Shown here: positions 1 through 11,183 of the stretch, in pieces | How positions within the stretch are numbered: the stretch's first letter is position 1 | Layout of the letters: each line of letters starts with the position of its first letter | NCBI RefSeq assembly: GCF_000830985.1 | Contig: NZ_CP007151.1 | Span: forward strand, 3,348,001 to 3,412,000 | Direction: 5' to 3' | DNA length: 64,000 bases | DNA from: Marinobacter similis | GTDB lineage: Bacteria; Pseudomonadota; Gammaproteobacteria; Pseudomonadales; Oleiphilaceae | The notes under the pieces: generated by a model | Database searches by the model: none | What the model was told of the DNA's origin: nothing | The model's input: only the letters and a program-made list of their open reading frames with translations | Position numbers and translations under genes: made by a program

Positions 1-2
1 GG

Positions 3-578
3 GTGGCCGAGTATCGGGAATGCCTGGATAAAGCTCCCGATGCCGACTTGTGGCAACGGATTGAGCAGAGCCTGTCGGTAAGCCCGTTCTGGCTTGATGG
101 CCACTGGTTCAGCGCCCGCACGGCTAGCGCATTGGGTCACGAGGCCTGCGCACAGGCTATTCGTGAGGATGTGAAGGCCTTTGTCGAGCGGCTGCCGAAA
201 CTGACTGAACTGGCATTCAACGATGGCACACCTTTTCTGGGGAGCGGGGCAGCCGATTGGCTCTGGGCCGCACCAGCGGGAAGTGTAGGTAAGGGGGCCA
301 GTGCCAACCCGTGGGAACTGGCCTTTGATCAGGCCCGGGAACTGGTGTCGAAAAACTCACTGCCTGCGGCCATGCAGTTGATGGATGAAGGGCTGGCGAA
401 GGCCAGAGAACCGCGCGATCGCTTTTACTGGCGTTTGACCAATGCCCAGGTGCTTAAAGAGGCGGGCCTCGGCGCACTGGCGACGCAACAAATTGCAGAC
501 CTGCATTCGCAGGTTCAGGAGTTGGCGCTCAATGAATGGGAACCAGCGTTGATTCGGCAGCTGGATCGGCTGGCCTGA
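3..578 (+). CDS. tssA: T6SS baseplate/cap protein TssA (VasJ type), 3' part only
   Basis: This is the C-terminal part of a TssA/ImpA/VasJ-family protein. The frame is open to the left window edge, so the N-terminus lies outside and the GTG at position 3 is probably not the start. In the family, TssA sits at the baseplate or the distal sheath end of the T6SS and coordinates tube/sheath assembly. The visible 191 residues carry the typical segment around SPFWLDGHW, the FNDGTPF segment and an alanine/leucine-rich helical tail that ends at LDRLA. The call rests on these segments and on tssM starting 31 bases after the stop in the same direction, the usual order in T6SS operons. The exact TssA subclass cannot be set without the N-terminal ImpA domain. 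Confidence 0.75.
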   Translation: MAEYRECLDKAPDADLWQRIEQSLSVSPFWLDGHWFSARTASALGHEACAQAIREDVKAFVERLPKLTELAFNDGTPFLGSGAADWLWAAPAGSVGKGASANPWELAFDQARELVSKNSLPAAMQLMDEGLAKAREPRDRFYWRLTNAQVLKEAGLGALATQQIADLHSQVQELALNEWEPALIRQLDRLA

Positions 579-609
579 TCAATAGAAACATCAGGGAGTT
601 ATTGCAGGA

Positions 610-3600
610 ATGGAAACCATGTGGAGAAAGGTTTTACTCATTGGCGGCAGGCTGCTGCCTTACCTTCGGAGCGCCGCGCCATTGGCCCTGGCCCTGGGGG
701 TGATTGCGTTGCTGGTAGCCACTTGGTGGCTGGGGCCGAGCTGGCCCATGAATGGCGAGTACCCTCTGGCCGCGTGGCAGATGCGAGCATTGGTAACGCT
801 GGGTGTCATCCTGGTGGTCGCAATGGTCTGGGGCTTCATGCTAGCCAGTAGACTACGCAAAGTGGACAGCGCCAAGGCCGAAGCCGAGCAGGAACTCGAA
901 GACCCCATCTTGCCCTATGAGCGCCGGCAGCAACGGCTGCTGGACCGTCAGCTTGCATCGTTAAAGAACAATTTACCCGGCCGCAAAGGCGTTTATCGTC
1001 TGCCCTGGTACCTGGTGATGGGTTTGGAGGACGCCGGCAAGAGCAGTCTGATTCAACGCTCGGGGCAAACCTACACGCTGACTAACGTGACCCGAAACAG
1101 CCGCGCAGATCACAACCCCATTGGTTTTGACTGGTGGATTGGCGATGACGGCGTACTGATTGATCCTGACGGTGAATTGTTGAGTCAGGGCTATGATGAT
1201 GGCGCCGGGTCTGAGCTTCCTCACCGGCTCTGGCAGCATTTTATCTACTGGTTAGAACGCAATCGCCCGCAACGACCGCTGAACGGGGTGGTTTTGACCG
1301 TGGATGTGGCGAGTCTCAGCGTCACCAGTGAATCCAAGCGCAAGGCGCAGGCCATCTTGCTGCGAACGCGATTGCGAGAATTGATGGAGCAGCTAGGGTC
1401 CCGGCTGCCGGTTTATGTTTGCTTCACCAAGATGGACTTGCTGTATGGTTTTGGCCCTCTGGTGAAAGGGCTGAGCAAGGAGGAAAAGGAACAGGCGCTC
1501 GGCTTTACCTTTGCGCTGGGCGACCGGCTCGACAACGACGACTGGCTGAGCGAATTCGCCGAACGCTTTGCCGCGCTGAGCAACCGGCTTTCTCAGCGCT
1601 TGCCGGATGTGCTCGCGGATCTTCACGATGCTGAAGACAAGGCTGCGGTGTATTCCTTTACCCGCCAACTCGCTGGTTTGAAGCCGACCCTGGAAGGGTT
1701 TCTGGCCGAGCTGCTGTCCTCCGATGCGTTTTCAACACCGGCGCTGGTTCGGGGTACCTACTTCACGTCTGTGGTTCAGGAAGGTGTCCCGGAAGATGCC
1801 TTCGTGTCGGCGGCGGCAACCAACTATGGCATGGCTACGCCGATTCAGCCGGCACAACGTACGGGACAGAGTGCCAGCTTGTTTGCCCACTCCCTGTTCC
1901 CGAACATCATCTACCGGGAAGCGGGCCTTGCCGGTGATAATCACCGAGTCATTCGTCGACGTCAGCACGCAGTCGCAGCGGCAGCTGTCTTGGCCATCAG
2001 CGCTGGAGTAGGGATGACAGCGGGCTGGCAGCACTACTTTCAGAAAAACGCTGGTGCCGCTGATCAGGTTGAAAGCCGGGTACGGAGCTTCCTCGACAAC
2101 TGGCAACCGGTCGGATTTGAGCCGGACGCCACCGGCCGCAATCTGCTGGAACCCTTGAGCGAACTGCGCAAAGCCACCCTTGCTTTCGGGGACCATCATG
2201 AGGAGTGGCCGGTGGTGACCGATATGGGCCTCTACCAGGGGCACCGGGTTGGACCTGCGGTGGAGACCGCCTATCTTGATATGCTTGCCTACCAATACCT
2301 GCCGGCGTTGATGTTTGGTGTCATGGGTGAAATGGGGCAGGTATCCGACGATCACACTGAGCGCCTTGATCACTTACGGGTGCTCCGAATGCTCTACGAC
2401 GCCAGCGGCAGACGCAGCGATCTGGTCATTCGTTATATGCGTGAGTACTGGCAGCGCAGCTTCCCCGGCCAGAAAGACCTGCAGCGAAGCCTGCTGGAGC
2501 ACCTCAGCTACGCCATGGAGCATACCGATCTGGGCGCTCTGGCCCGGGCCGGTGATGCTACAGCCACGATGGCACTGGCGCCTTTTCGTAGCAGCGTGCA
2601 ATGGGCTCAGCATGAGTTGGGGCAAGTTGCTACGCCCACCCGGGTTTATCACGACCTGCAGGAGAAAGCCGAGCGGGAATACCGCGCGCCGGTCGATCTG
2701 GCTCGGACCTCCGGCCCCGCTTTCAGTGCGGTCTTCAGACAGGTGGATGAGTATGGCGAGCCAACGAACCACTCCGAATCCGACCAGCGCGACCCGCTGA
2801 TGATTCCGGCTCTGCTAACCAGAAACGGCCTGGAGCAATGGTTCCTGAGGGAATCCGGTTCAGTGACAGAGTTGGCCTTGATCGATGCCTGGGTGCTGGG
2901 GCGCCGTGATAATGTCGATTTCAGCAAGGCGGACGAGGCGGAGCTGCAGAAAGGTCTGCAAACCCTCTACGCTGAGCACTATGTCGGCGCCTGGCGGCAG
3001 GCGCTCAGCCGTCTGGACCTGCACAGTTTGGAGGATCTTAATCACGGTGTGCGGATTTTGGAAAGCCTGACTAGTGGGCATAAACCATTAGCTCAGCTGC
3101 TTGGGCAAGTCCGGCAGAACACCCGTCTGTTGCCCGCGAAACAGGGCGACGAGGCCGCGGCGAGAACCCTGTTGGAACAATCCCCTCATTTCCAGATGCT
3201 GGTGGAAATTGACCGTCAGTTTGCCGACCTGAATGAACTCACTCGCAAAACCGGTGAAGAGCCAACCGGGCTGGACCAGATCATGCTCGTGGTTGGCGAT
3301 CTCCATGAATACATGCGCAATATTCAGGAATCACCAGACCAGGGCAAAGCCGCTCTTGCCGCTGCACGTGCCCGCCTGGGACTGCAGGGTGCAGACCCCA
3401 TCTTTACTCTTCAACGTATGGCCGACAACCAGCCTGAACCACTAAATCGCATGCTCGCCAAGTTGGCAAATGAGAGCTGGCGGGTTCTGTTGGACCAGGC
3501 TGTGGCGCAGCTTGAGCGGGAGTGGTACCGGGAGGTGTACCAGCCGTTCCAGCAGAACCTCGCCCGCCATTATCCATTCAGTGCAAGCTCCGGTCGCGAC

Positions 3601-4203
3601 GTTGCCCTGCAGGATTTTGAGCGTTTCTTTGGACCTGAAGGGGTGCTGGATACCTTCTACCGGGACAATCTCAAGCTGTTCCTGGATGAACATCCCGAAC
3701 AGGTGGGCGATGCCCGTCGCGCCAGTTTGGTTCGCCGTGATGTTCTCAACTCGCTGGAGAAGGCTGATCGGATCCGCAGGGCCTACTTCACCCGGGGCGG
3801 CTCTCTGGACGTTGAGTTCGCCCTTGAACCTTTGAATCTGTCTGCGAACAAGCGTCGCAGTGTGGTCAACCTGGATGGCCAGCTGGTGGAATTCAGCCAC
3901 GGCCCCCGCCAGAGCGTTCCCCTGGTCTGGCCCAATACCCTTCGTGATAGCGTGGAAAGCCGGATAACCCTGGTGCCGATCCAGGTAAACCGATCACCCC
4001 GGAGTATTTCGGAAAACGGCCCCTGGGCACTGTTCCGTCTGCTCGACCAGGCAGATATCACAGGTGTCAGCAATAGTGCTGTGGACGTACGCTTCCAGGT
4101 AGACGATGGCGAAATGAAATATCGACTTCATGCCGCCAGTAATACCAACCCGTTCACACAACAACTACTTGCAGGGTACCGACTGCCCCGCAGCTTGTAT
4201 TAG
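610..4203 (+). CDS. tssM: T6SS inner-membrane complex protein TssM (IcmF family)
   Basis: TssM is the large inner-membrane protein that with TssJ and TssL forms the trans-envelope complex of the T6SS. The 1197 residues match the usual family length. Two hydrophobic helices lie near residues 17-40 and 56-80. A cytoplasmic NTPase-like domain follows, with a Walker A motif GLEDAGKSS at residues 138-146. A third membrane helix lies near 450-475 and a long periplasmic C-terminal half follows. The start ATG at 610 is preceded by a purine-rich stretch after the tssA stop. It lies between tssA and vgrG on the same strand, so it belongs to the T6SS transcription unit. No break is seen in this gene, unlike many others in the window. 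Confidence 0.95.
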   Translation: METMWRKVLLIGGRLLPYLRSAAPLALALGVIALLVATWWLGPSWPMNGEYPLAAWQMRALVTLGVILVVAMVWGFMLASRLRKVDSAKAEAEQELEDPILPYERRQQRLLDRQLASLKNNLPGRKGVYRLPWYLVMGLEDAGKSSLIQRSGQTYTLTNVTRNSRADHNPIGFDWWIGDDGVLIDPDGELLSQGYDDGAGSELPHRLWQHFIYWLERNRPQRPLNGVVLTVDVASLSVTSESKRKAQAILLRTRLRELMEQLGSRLPVYVCFTKMDLLYGFGPLVKGLSKEEKEQALGFTFALGDRLDNDDWLSEFAERFAALSNRLSQRLPDVLADLHDAEDKAAVYSFTRQLAGLKPTLEGFLAELLSSDAFSTPALVRGTYFTSVVQEGVPEDAFVSAAATNYGMATPIQPAQRTGQSASLFAHSLFPNIIYREAGLAGDNHRVIRRRQHAVAAAAVLAISAGVGMTAGWQHYFQKNAGAADQVESRVRSFLDNWQPVGFEPDATGRNLLEPLSELRKATLAFGDHHEEWPVVTDMGLYQGHRVGPAVETAYLDMLAYQYLPALMFGVMGEMGQVSDDHTERLDHLRVLRMLYDASGRRSDLVIRYMREYWQRSFPGQKDLQRSLLEHLSYAMEHTDLGALARAGDATATMALAPFRSSVQWAQHELGQVATPTRVYHDLQEKAEREYRAPVDLARTSGPAFSAVFRQVDEYGEPTNHSESDQRDPLMIPALLTRNGLEQWFLRESGSVTELALIDAWVLGRRDNVDFSKADEAELQKGLQTLYAEHYVGAWRQALSRLDLHSLEDLNHGVRILESLTSGHKPLAQLLGQVRQNTRLLPAKQGDEAAARTLLEQSPHFQMLVEIDRQFADLNELTRKTGEEPTGLDQIMLVVGDLHEYMRNIQESPDQGKAALAAARARLGLQGADPIFTLQRMADNQPEPLNRMLAKLANESWRVLLDQAVAQLEREWYREVYQPFQQNLARHYPFSASSGRDVALQDFERFFGPEGVLDTFYRDNLKLFLDEHPEQVGDARRASLVRRDVLNSLEKADRIRRAYFTRGGSLDVEFALEPLNLSANKRRSVVNLDGQLVEFSHGPRQSVPLVWPNTLRDSVESRITLVPIQVNRSPRSISENGPWALFRLLDQADITGVSNSAVDVRFQVDDGEMKYRLHAASNTNPFTQQLLAGYRLPRSLY

Positions 4204-4212
4204 ACTGGCCCC

Positions 4213-4245
4213 ACTTCCGGGATGACAGGAGGTCACCCCGGAAGT
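4213..4245 (+). other. Intercistronic hairpin between tssM and vgrG
   Basis: An inverted repeat with arms ACTTCCGGG-x-TGA and TCA-x-CCCGGAAGT begins 10 bases after the tssM stop. There is no U-run after it, so it looks more like an mRNA-stabilising or attenuating hairpin than a simple terminator. It separates the structural T6SS genes from the vgrG-adaptor-effector set. Confidence 0.5.
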
Positions 4246-4307
4246 ATCGGTTCTGCCCAAGACATGTGGGAGCCCGGAAATTCAGAATGCTTCAAAGGAT
4301 TGAAGGC

Positions 4308-6431
4308 ATGCCTCAGGCAAATGGATTGCAGTTCACCGTCCGTGTCGGTGAGTTTCCCTCAGACGTTTTTTCTGTCGTCGGCTTTGCGCTGACCGAAGCC
4401 CTTTCCGAGTTGTTTCATGGCCGCTTGCAGCTGGCCAGTACCGATCCCGTTATTGGCGCCGCGGATGTGCTCGAGCAGCCCGTCGAACTGTTGGTCTGGC
4501 AGGATGGGGAACCGCTACGTCGCTTCACCGGCGTGGTCAGCGAGTTTGTTCGCGGCGACTCTGGCCACCGCCGAACCCGCTATGAACTGGTCATCCAGCC
4601 GCCGTTGTGGCGGTTGGGGTTGATGCACAACAGCCGGATTTTCCAGAAGCAACGTCCCGACGCCATTGCACGCACACTGCTGGAAGAGCGGGGCATCGTG
4701 GATTCGGTGTTTGAACTAAAGCGAGAGCCGGCGGAGCGGGAATACTGCGTTCAGCACCGAGAGAGCGATCTGGCGTTTCTAGAGCGACTGGCGGCTGAGG
4801 AAGGCTGGTATTACCGTTATCAGCATGGCGCGGTGGACGGCAGTGCATCGGCTGGCCTGATCGTGGCTGATCATCATGGCGATGCGCCGGTTCTGGTTCC
4901 GGTCGGATATAACGCCTCTGCGGGTGGCAGTCATCGTCAGATGTCGGTGTTCAAGTTTCGCTACCAGGAGCGGGTCCGAGCCGCTTCCGTTGCGCTCAAA
5001 GACTACACCTTCAAGAATCCCGCCTACGCCCTGATGCACGAGCAGAGTGCCAGCGCTGCTAACCACCGCGACGACTACCAGCATTTCGACTACCCGGGCC
5101 GATTCAAGGCCGATGCCAGTGGCCAGCCGTTTACCCAGGCCAAACTGGATGCGCTTCGAAACGACGCCAACACCGCCCACGGCGAGAGCAGTCGCCCGGA
5201 CTTTGCGCCGGGGGCAAAGGTTGAACTCACCGACCACGACCAACCGAATCTGAACCGAGAATGGCTAATCACCGCTGTTACGCACCAAGGCAAACAACCG
5301 CAAGCTCTAGAGGAGGAGGGTGGGTCTGAGCCCACCACCTACCACAACAGCTTCAGCGCTATCCCCGCGAACCTCACCTGGCGCCCGCGGTGTCTTCACC
5401 GCCCCATCATGGACGGCCCACAGATCGCCATCGTTACCGGCCCCGAAGGTGAAGAGATTCACTGCGACGAACACGGCCGGGTGAAAGTGCGCTTTCCGTG
5501 GGATCGTTACAGCCAGAACGACGAACACAGCAGCGCCTGGCTGCGGGTCAGTCAGGGTTGGGCTGGCGGGCAATACGGTTTCATGGCGTTGCCGCGCATC
5601 GGCCATGAAGTGATTGTGTCCTTTCTGGATGGCGACCCGGACCAGCCTATCATCACCGGGCGCACTTACCACGCCACCAACACGCCACCGTATGCACTGC
5701 CGGAACACAAAACCCGCACCACCCTGAAAACCCAGACTCACAAAGGCGAGGGCAGCAACGAATTACGCTTCGAGGACGAAGCGGACAAGGAACAGATCTA
5801 CGTCCACGCCCAGAAAGATCTGGACCTGCTCACCGAGCACAATCGCACTGAAGTGATCAAGAACGATAGTCACCTGACCGTAGAAAACCATCGCTTCAGC
5901 CACATCAAAGGCAATGCGCATCGCACGATCGATGGCGAGAAGCGAATGCAGACGGGCAAGGACCACAGTTTCTCGGTGGCAGGCACACTGCATCTGAAAG
6001 CGGGGGCGGCCTGGTTGAATGAAGCCGGCACAGAACTGCACATCAAGGCCGGGCAGAAGGCTGTCATCGAAGCCGGCGCGGAAATCACCCTCAAAGCCGG
6101 CGGTAGCTTTGTAAAGATCGACCCCAGCGGTGTCGCCCTGGGCGGAGCTGCGATCAAGATGAATGCCGGCGGAGCGGCAGGTAAGGGCAGTGGACAGAAA
6201 ACGAAGGTGCCGGAAATGCCCGGGTTGATTGAAAGGGATGGTGAGGTGGTGCCGCCTGTGCAGCTGGATGATGTTGGTCAGCGAATGAATGCCGAGCCAA
6301 AGCCGGTGGTAGCTCATCGCCTGCAACAGGCGAGAATGAACAGGTCTGCGGTTGTTCAGAAATGCCAGGAACAGCCTGATGGTTCCTGCCCTCTCAGCAA
6401 TTGCCCCTGCGGGAAAGCTCAGCAGGTGTAA
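4308..6431 (+). CDS. vgrG: T6SS spike protein VgrG (TssI)
   Basis: VgrG forms the trimeric needle tip that carries effectors out through the T6SS tube. The ATG at 4308 ([10 protein letters not shown]) is chosen because it matches the common VgrG N-terminus and has AAGGAT upstream; in-frame starts at 4287 and 4266 are possible. From this start the protein has 707 residues: a phage gp27-like N-terminal half, a gp5 OB-fold near residue 365 onward ([31 protein letters not shown]), then beta-helical repeats of the DUF2345 type ([26 protein letters not shown]). The tail is a short non-repeating extension ending in four closely spaced cysteines (C-x7-C-x4-C-x-C). It is followed within 20 bases by a DUF4123 adaptor and then a large effector, the usual cargo arrangement. 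Confidence 0.95.
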   Translation: MPQANGLQFTVRVGEFPSDVFSVVGFALTEALSELFHGRLQLASTDPVIGAADVLEQPVELLVWQDGEPLRRFTGVVSEFVRGDSGHRRTRYELVIQPPLWRLGLMHNSRIFQKQRPDAIARTLLEERGIVDSVFELKREPAEREYCVQHRESDLAFLERLAAEEGWYYRYQHGAVDGSASAGLIVADHHGDAPVLVPVGYNASAGGSHRQMSVFKFRYQERVRAASVALKDYTFKNPAYALMHEQSASAANHRDDYQHFDYPGRFKADASGQPFTQAKLDALRNDANTAHGESSRPDFAPGAKVELTDHDQPNLNREWLITAVTHQGKQPQALEEEGGSEPTTYHNSFSAIPANLTWRPRCLHRPIMDGPQIAIVTGPEGEEIHCDEHGRVKVRFPWDRYSQNDEHSSAWLRVSQGWAGGQYGFMALPRIGHEVIVSFLDGDPDQPIITGRTYHATNTPPYALPEHKTRTTLKTQTHKGEGSNELRFEDEADKEQIYVHAQKDLDLLTEHNRTEVIKNDSHLTVENHRFSHIKGNAHRTIDGEKRMQTGKDHSFSVAGTLHLKAGAAWLNEAGTELHIKAGQKAVIEAGAEITLKAGGSFVKIDPSGVALGGAAIKMNAGGAAGKGSGQKTKVPEMPGLIERDGEVVPPVQLDDVGQRMNAEPKPVVAHRLQQARMNRSAVVQKCQEQPDGSCPLSNCPCGKAQQV

Positions 6432-6449
6432 ACAAAGAGAGCGCACTTC

Positions 6450-6989
6450 ATGGTTAAAACACCTGAAAAGCTGAATAGAACGCGGTTTCTTGTGCTCGAA
6501 TCTCAGCATAAGACGCCCTTACTTCAGGAGCTGTACCAGACAGCGGAAGCCCCTTCGTGGCTGTACCTGTTTGCAGACACAGAATGGCAAGCTTATGTCG
6601 AAGAGGGACCGGTGCTTTTGGAAGCCGGACAGGAAAGTGAGGAATATCGCTGGGCCCTAAAAGCTCTGAAACAAGGTCGTCTTAGCGGACTGATTCTTGA
6701 ATCACCGCAGGGACTTGATGCAGTAGCCAGATGGTTAAGGGAACGCTTAACCGTAAATATTGGTGGCCACCGCCAGGGGCTTCTTCGCTTTTACGATCCT
6801 TTGATCTGGGATCGGCTTGAACCCAAAACAAACGCTCATGCAGAGGTTCTAGAGCGGGTGATCTACTGGCATGGAAAGCCCGGGCAACAGCGCTGGATGA
6901 CTACGGAAAATCCAGAACCCATTGCCATGTCGCCAGTGCCAGCACTGAACGAACAACAATGGTCGGCATTGAATGCAGTCAGCGCCTAG
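6450..6989 (+). CDS. DUF4123 T6SS effector chaperone/adaptor (Tap/Tec type)
   Basis: DUF4123 proteins load a specific effector onto the cognate VgrG and are encoded between the two, as here. The 179 residues show the family pattern: an LYLFADTEWQ-like strand region near residues 38-46, GLDAVARWLRERL near 91-103, and the conserved RFYDPLIWDRL segment near 114-124. The gene starts 18 bases after the vgrG stop and ends 38 bases before the effector start, so the three are probably co-transcribed. The adaptor is expected to act in the cytoplasm and not to be secreted itself. No break or unusual feature is visible. Confidence 0.9.
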   Translation: MVKTPEKLNRTRFLVLESQHKTPLLQELYQTAEAPSWLYLFADTEWQAYVEEGPVLLEAGQESEEYRWALKALKQGRLSGLILESPQGLDAVARWLRERLTVNIGGHRQGLLRFYDPLIWDRLEPKTNAHAEVLERVIYWHGKPGQQRWMTTENPEPIAMSPVPALNEQQWSALNAVSA

Positions 6990-7027
6990 CCATGAATCTA
7001 TCGTTTTAAGGGAAGGGAAATACAAGG

Positions 7028-10000
7028 ATGTCTGAAGCTACATCTAGCAAAGCAGCAGGAAGCTGCGGCCCCGCATGCGAAGGCGAATCCTTGATCATCG
7101 AGGTGATCGGAAAGGATCACCCTGTGGGGCAGTCGTTCCGAATCTTTGACGAGAGCAATTATGAACAACAGGAGTGGTTGGAGAATCAGGTAAAGATTGA
7201 GGAACTTGAGGATTCAGTCCTCCATGTCTGGCCTTGGAAAGGGCAGCCGGAGCGGAATGTCTGGCTTGAGATTGATGCTGAAGAAGGTGCTCCAATCCGC
7301 GTGCCTTTTTTGAAGCAGACTGGCGCTGTTGACCGGCAAATGGAACGGCAACGCCACGTTATATTGCCAATCGTTCCCGCCACACTTATTTCAGGTGTTG
7401 AGGTTAAAGGCAACAATCCTGTTCACCATGTCATGTCACGCGCCGGTTTTTTGTATTTGTTCCACGAAGGCGTCCTATGGCGTGAGCTTGAGGTAAGAAT
7501 CGACGAAGCCGGTGTCACCACCTATCACGATGTTCCGCTGTACCAGCACCGGAACCGAAACGACAATGACAAACTGAACCCCGCCTATCGAGACGTTACT
7601 GGGGCAGGGTTAAGTGAAATCTGGGCCCCGGCCTGTGTAGATGGCAGCTGGTTCACACTGGAAGCGGCGTACAGTGAGTCCCAGTGGCCGGGGGAGCGCA
7701 TCAACCACCTCGAACGCTCAGGTTCTGATCGGCGTCACCGGTGTGATCGAATCGGCATGCGATTTACCCCAGACAGCAAAGAGAATGTTGAAACCCTGCT
7801 GATCAGCAACGGTAACACCACAGCGTTTCTGGCTAGCGAACTGGAGCCACAGCGCCCAAGAAAGCCTGCCGTTGAATGGGGATTTGATCGCCCTGAACAG
7901 TATTTGTTGGATACCCAGAGTAAATATCCCAAATCGGCTATGGATTCGGCACTGTCCATACATCAGCGACAGGAAGACCCGGATCCTGACGACCCGATTG
8001 CAGAAGATGAACGACCGGAGATGACGGCGTTAGCGAACTGCCTTCACAAGACAGTCCAAGAAGTAGAAAGTACAAATGCCCAGCAGTGCTTCGTTGAAGA
8101 GAAAGAGCCCTTCACTTGGTATGGCACCGAACCGGCGACGAACGACTGCACCGAAAGCGTGAGAACGCGTGCCATTGGGGTGATTCGCCTTGACGACCCT
8201 CTCTACCAGCTCCGTTACAACAACCAGCGACGCCAAGTTGCTGCTTGGTTCGCGAACGCCACGACGCGCCGCGCAAGAGCTAGACCCTATTTTGACTCTG
8301 CACTACTGGTCAACTCTGTTTTTGAGCCTGAACATATTGGGGGCAAAGCCAACGCGCTTCACAAACATATGTCCGAAGTGTTTGGTTCTGGGCGGAGAGA
8401 GTTCGAACGCTCGATCGCGTTATCGGAGCGCAGAATGGCCCGCGACTACCTGGACCAACTTCACACCGACTTGCTCCGTCGCTTGTCCGACGAGCGAACT
8501 CAACACGCGTTGACCGATCTGTTCACCCACTACAGCTATGACTACGCCGGGGCGTTCAAATTTGTATCCTCGCTGATTATGGATCTGGTGACGGAGCCGA
8601 AGGAGTGTGACGCTCTGGACGCGAGTGTCGAAGGTTCCGTTGATGGCAAAGGTAAGCGGTGGCTGGAGGAATTATGCGAGGGCAAACACAGCCGGGTTTT
8701 GTATTCACTGCTCTTCCCCCGGTTTTCTCCAGAGGATCAGGAAAAGCCCTACGAGCCACCATCGGAGCCGGACACCAATCACGGTAACGGACGTTTTCGT
8801 GGCACCGAACTGGCCGCAATGAGTGATAAAGGTCTACCCGAGTTCGATGAATTGAAAACAATAGATGGGCTTGAGTTGACCGCTGAGGCCGATGCCGGTG
8901 CCTATGAAACGCTGCTAACCGCCCACCTTCGCTTCGGTGGCCAGGTGCTGATGGGCATACATGGCAACATATGGGTGTCTATTCACCATGCCAGCCAAGC
9001 CATATTTGCAAGAAACGCCCAGCTCAGAGAGATCAAAGACGAATTAGAAGAACTGAGGCTCGAAAAAGCGCAATTGGAGAACCAGAGGTGGGCGCGGGAA
9101 CGCAATATCAACAACCTCCATGCCAAGGCACAACAGCTCAGTGATATTCAGGGCAAACTGAATCGTTTGGAAAGCCAGCGTGAATCCTTGGTTCGTCAAA
9201 GAGACAGCCTGAGCAAGAAAGCGATTCTGGGGCAGATGAAGTTGTACTCCAATTCCTTGGAACAGCTAAGGCGCTCTCTCCCTGGCTTGCTTGGCATGAT
9301 GGAGCTGATGCGTTTGTCCAAAGCCTTGCAAAAAGATTACTTCGTTTTCGAAATCAGTATACGGCGACCAGACGTAAACCGCGGCTCAGATGCCATTCGG
9401 TTGTTTGGTGATGTCCTTAATGTTGAAGGTGCGCAGTCGTTCGGTCAGAAGAAGGCAGAGGCATCGACAAATAAAGCTCGAGCACAGGCCGCAGGCATTG
9501 CCTCCGATGTTGCAGAAGACGCTTACGTGCTTGTGTTGCCCAAAACCGAAGAAATCGCCCAGATGGTCCAGAAGATCGCAGCAGCTGAATCTCGGTATCG
9601 GGATGCGGTGCACAAGCTAACGGATCTCGAAGACCTGAACGGCGTGAATCCTGACACCCCTGCCGCAGCAGCCGTAGCCGCACGGCGACTGAATGAGGCC
9701 AGAGCAGAAGTGGCAAAAGCTGAACAAGGTCTCAAAGACTTTGATCGCGATCTAGGGACACAGCGCGACGCTGCTGCTCGCAAAGCGAAATATGTGAGTG
9801 ATGTCGAGGCGGCAAATGATGCTGCCAATCGAATCGACCAGGCGGAAATTGATAGCAAAAGGTCTGGCAGGCTTTACCGGGTGCTGAACAAACCGATCTT
9901 CCCGGTATTTGTGGGGATGTTGGAGATTTACAATGCATCGAGTGTGCTTTCCTGCTCATCACGGGAGGAGCGTATTAAAGGAGAAGATGCAGCGTTTGTT

Positions 10001-11089
10001 GGCCGATTTAGTGCGCGTTTTGATCTTGTAGCCACAGGTGCAGCGCTCAGTGATCGATGGATCCTCGGCCCTTCGAAGGTGCTTTCGCTAAGCCCTCCTG
10101 GAGAGTTTGGAAAGATGCTCGCGAGGCGTTTGGGGGCACCCTTGACGGTCCGGAGCGGCCTCGGTGTAGCTGCCGGCTTCCTGATGGCTCTCGATAGTGG
10201 ACTGGACGCTATGTATGAGTACCGGATGGGTAACTATAAGGCCGCAGTTGGTAATGGGCTTCTTGCAGGTAGTGGGCTGGCTTTTGGGTTTGCGAGCCTC
10301 GTAGGCAAGGCAGGTACCTTCCTAGTGTTAGGCCCGGGTGCATGGTTGGCTGTTGGGGCTGCGTTGGCTGTTTCCGGTCTGGTCATGGTGTTTATGTTCA
10401 GTGAGGAGCCATTGGATATCTGGATGCGTCATGGGCCGTTCGGTCAATTGAACGAAAAACCATTCCTGAAGGAGCCTGCAGAGGCTTACTATCGGCTTAT
10501 CAGTCTTTTGATGGGCGTCTCTGTCAGGCTTGAGCACAATCCATTGCGTCGCGCCGCCCAGTTAGGGGAACTGGAGGAAAGTGATAATAAGAGGATCAAT
10601 GCGCTAGCGGCCTCGGCGGAACGAGTGGTTTTGGAAAGTGCGATACCAGGACTGTTCAATGCCAATGGCATTGTCGACATCATTCCCAAACTCCAGCTAG
10701 CGGAAACTATTGCGGTTGCAAAAGGACGGAACGCCCATGCCCGGACAAATCGGTTAACAGGGGAGGCCGTAAAGGAGCTTATCCTTTTGACAGAGCCTTC
10801 CGATGCGGGCGTTCACTTGTACCTGAATGCGCCGCAAAACAGTCGGCAGCGGATTGAATCCAGCTATTTCTGGCAACCTAACCGATGGGAAACCAGAACC
10901 TACCGCTGGTCTGCCAAAATTCAGGTCAAGGCGCTAAAAATGCTGGGAGAGAAACAGATGGTTTTTCCTGCACCGCCACCTGAGGACCCATTAACATACA
11001 GTGAGAAAAACAACGAGCATACTAAGCCTGATTTCGAGACCAGAGATCAGCCGTTTTGGTATAGCGAAAGGGTTCAAGAAAGTGGTTGA
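7028..11089 (+). CDS. Large MIX-type T6SS effector with coiled coil and C-terminal membrane helices (VasX-like)
   Basis: This 1353-residue protein follows the vgrG-DUF4123 pair and is the likely cargo. The N-terminal region contains SRAGFLYLFHEG with R138, G140 and Y143. This fits the MIX effector marker core R-x-G-x-x-Y. A long charged coiled coil spans roughly residues 660-735, and a second helical alanine-rich stretch lies near 820-945. Near residues 1040-1130 are about three hydrophobic helices rich in Gly and Ala, then a charged tail of about 220 residues. This plan resembles VasX of Vibrio cholerae and the BTH_I2691 group, which are thought to form pores in target membranes. The toxic activity here is inferred from architecture only. 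The N-terminus has a short Cys pair (SCGPACEG). A DUF6708-type gene follows, the usual neighbour of such effectors. Confidence 0.8.
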   Translation: MSEATSSKAAGSCGPACEGESLIIEVIGKDHPVGQSFRIFDESNYEQQEWLENQVKIEELEDSVLHVWPWKGQPERNVWLEIDAEEGAPIRVPFLKQTGAVDRQMERQRHVILPIVPATLISGVEVKGNNPVHHVMSRAGFLYLFHEGVLWRELEVRIDEAGVTTYHDVPLYQHRNRNDNDKLNPAYRDVTGAGLSEIWAPACVDGSWFTLEAAYSESQWPGERINHLERSGSDRRHRCDRIGMRFTPDSKENVETLLISNGNTTAFLASELEPQRPRKPAVEWGFDRPEQYLLDTQSKYPKSAMDSALSIHQRQEDPDPDDPIAEDERPEMTALANCLHKTVQEVESTNAQQCFVEEKEPFTWYGTEPATNDCTESVRTRAIGVIRLDDPLYQLRYNNQRRQVAAWFANATTRRARARPYFDSALLVNSVFEPEHIGGKANALHKHMSEVFGSGRREFERSIALSERRMARDYLDQLHTDLLRRLSDERTQHALTDLFTHYSYDYAGAFKFVSSLIMDLVTEPKECDALDASVEGSVDGKGKRWLEELCEGKHSRVLYSLLFPRFSPEDQEKPYEPPSEPDTNHGNGRFRGTELAAMSDKGLPEFDELKTIDGLELTAEADAGAYETLLTAHLRFGGQVLMGIHGNIWVSIHHASQAIFARNAQLREIKDELEELRLEKAQLENQRWARERNINNLHAKAQQLSDIQGKLNRLESQRESLVRQRDSLSKKAILGQMKLYSNSLEQLRRSLPGLLGMMELMRLSKALQKDYFVFEISIRRPDVNRGSDAIRLFGDVLNVEGAQSFGQKKAEASTNKARAQAAGIASDVAEDAYVLVLPKTEEIAQMVQKIAAAESRYRDAVHKLTDLEDLNGVNPDTPAAAAVAARRLNEARAEVAKAEQGLKDFDRDLGTQRDAAARKAKYVSDVEAANDAANRIDQAEIDSKRSGRLYRVLNKPIFPVFVGMLEIYNASSVLSCSSREERIKGEDAAFVGRFSARFDLVATGAALSDRWILGPSKVLSLSPPGEFGKMLARRLGAPLTVRSGLGVAAGFLMALDSGLDAMYEYRMGNYKAAVGNGLLAGSGLAFGFASLVGKAGTFLVLGPGAWLAVGAALAVSGLVMVFMFSEEPLDIWMRHGPFGQLNEKPFLKEPAEAYYRLISLLMGVSVRLEHNPLRRAAQLGELEESDNKRINALAASAERVVLESAIPGLFNANGIVDIIPKLQLAETIAVAKGRNAHARTNRLTGEAVKELILLTEPSDAGVHLYLNAPQNSRQRIESSYFWQPNRWETRTYRWSAKIQVKALKMLGEKQMVFPAPPPEDPLTYSEKNNEHTKPDFETRDQPFWYSERVQESG

Positions 11090-11183
11090 TTCGAACATCA
11101 ATGCTGTAAATGCTGGTGGTTACTACGAAGACACAGCGTATCGGTCGGGTGCCCTGCCTAAACAGGCTGATCAGCACGAGGAG

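Noticed and set aside
11001..11183. Start of the small frame overlapping the effector 3' end
   Set aside because: It is read in a different frame from the effector and has no family likeness. The better start for the following gene is ATG 11184 with GAGGAG.
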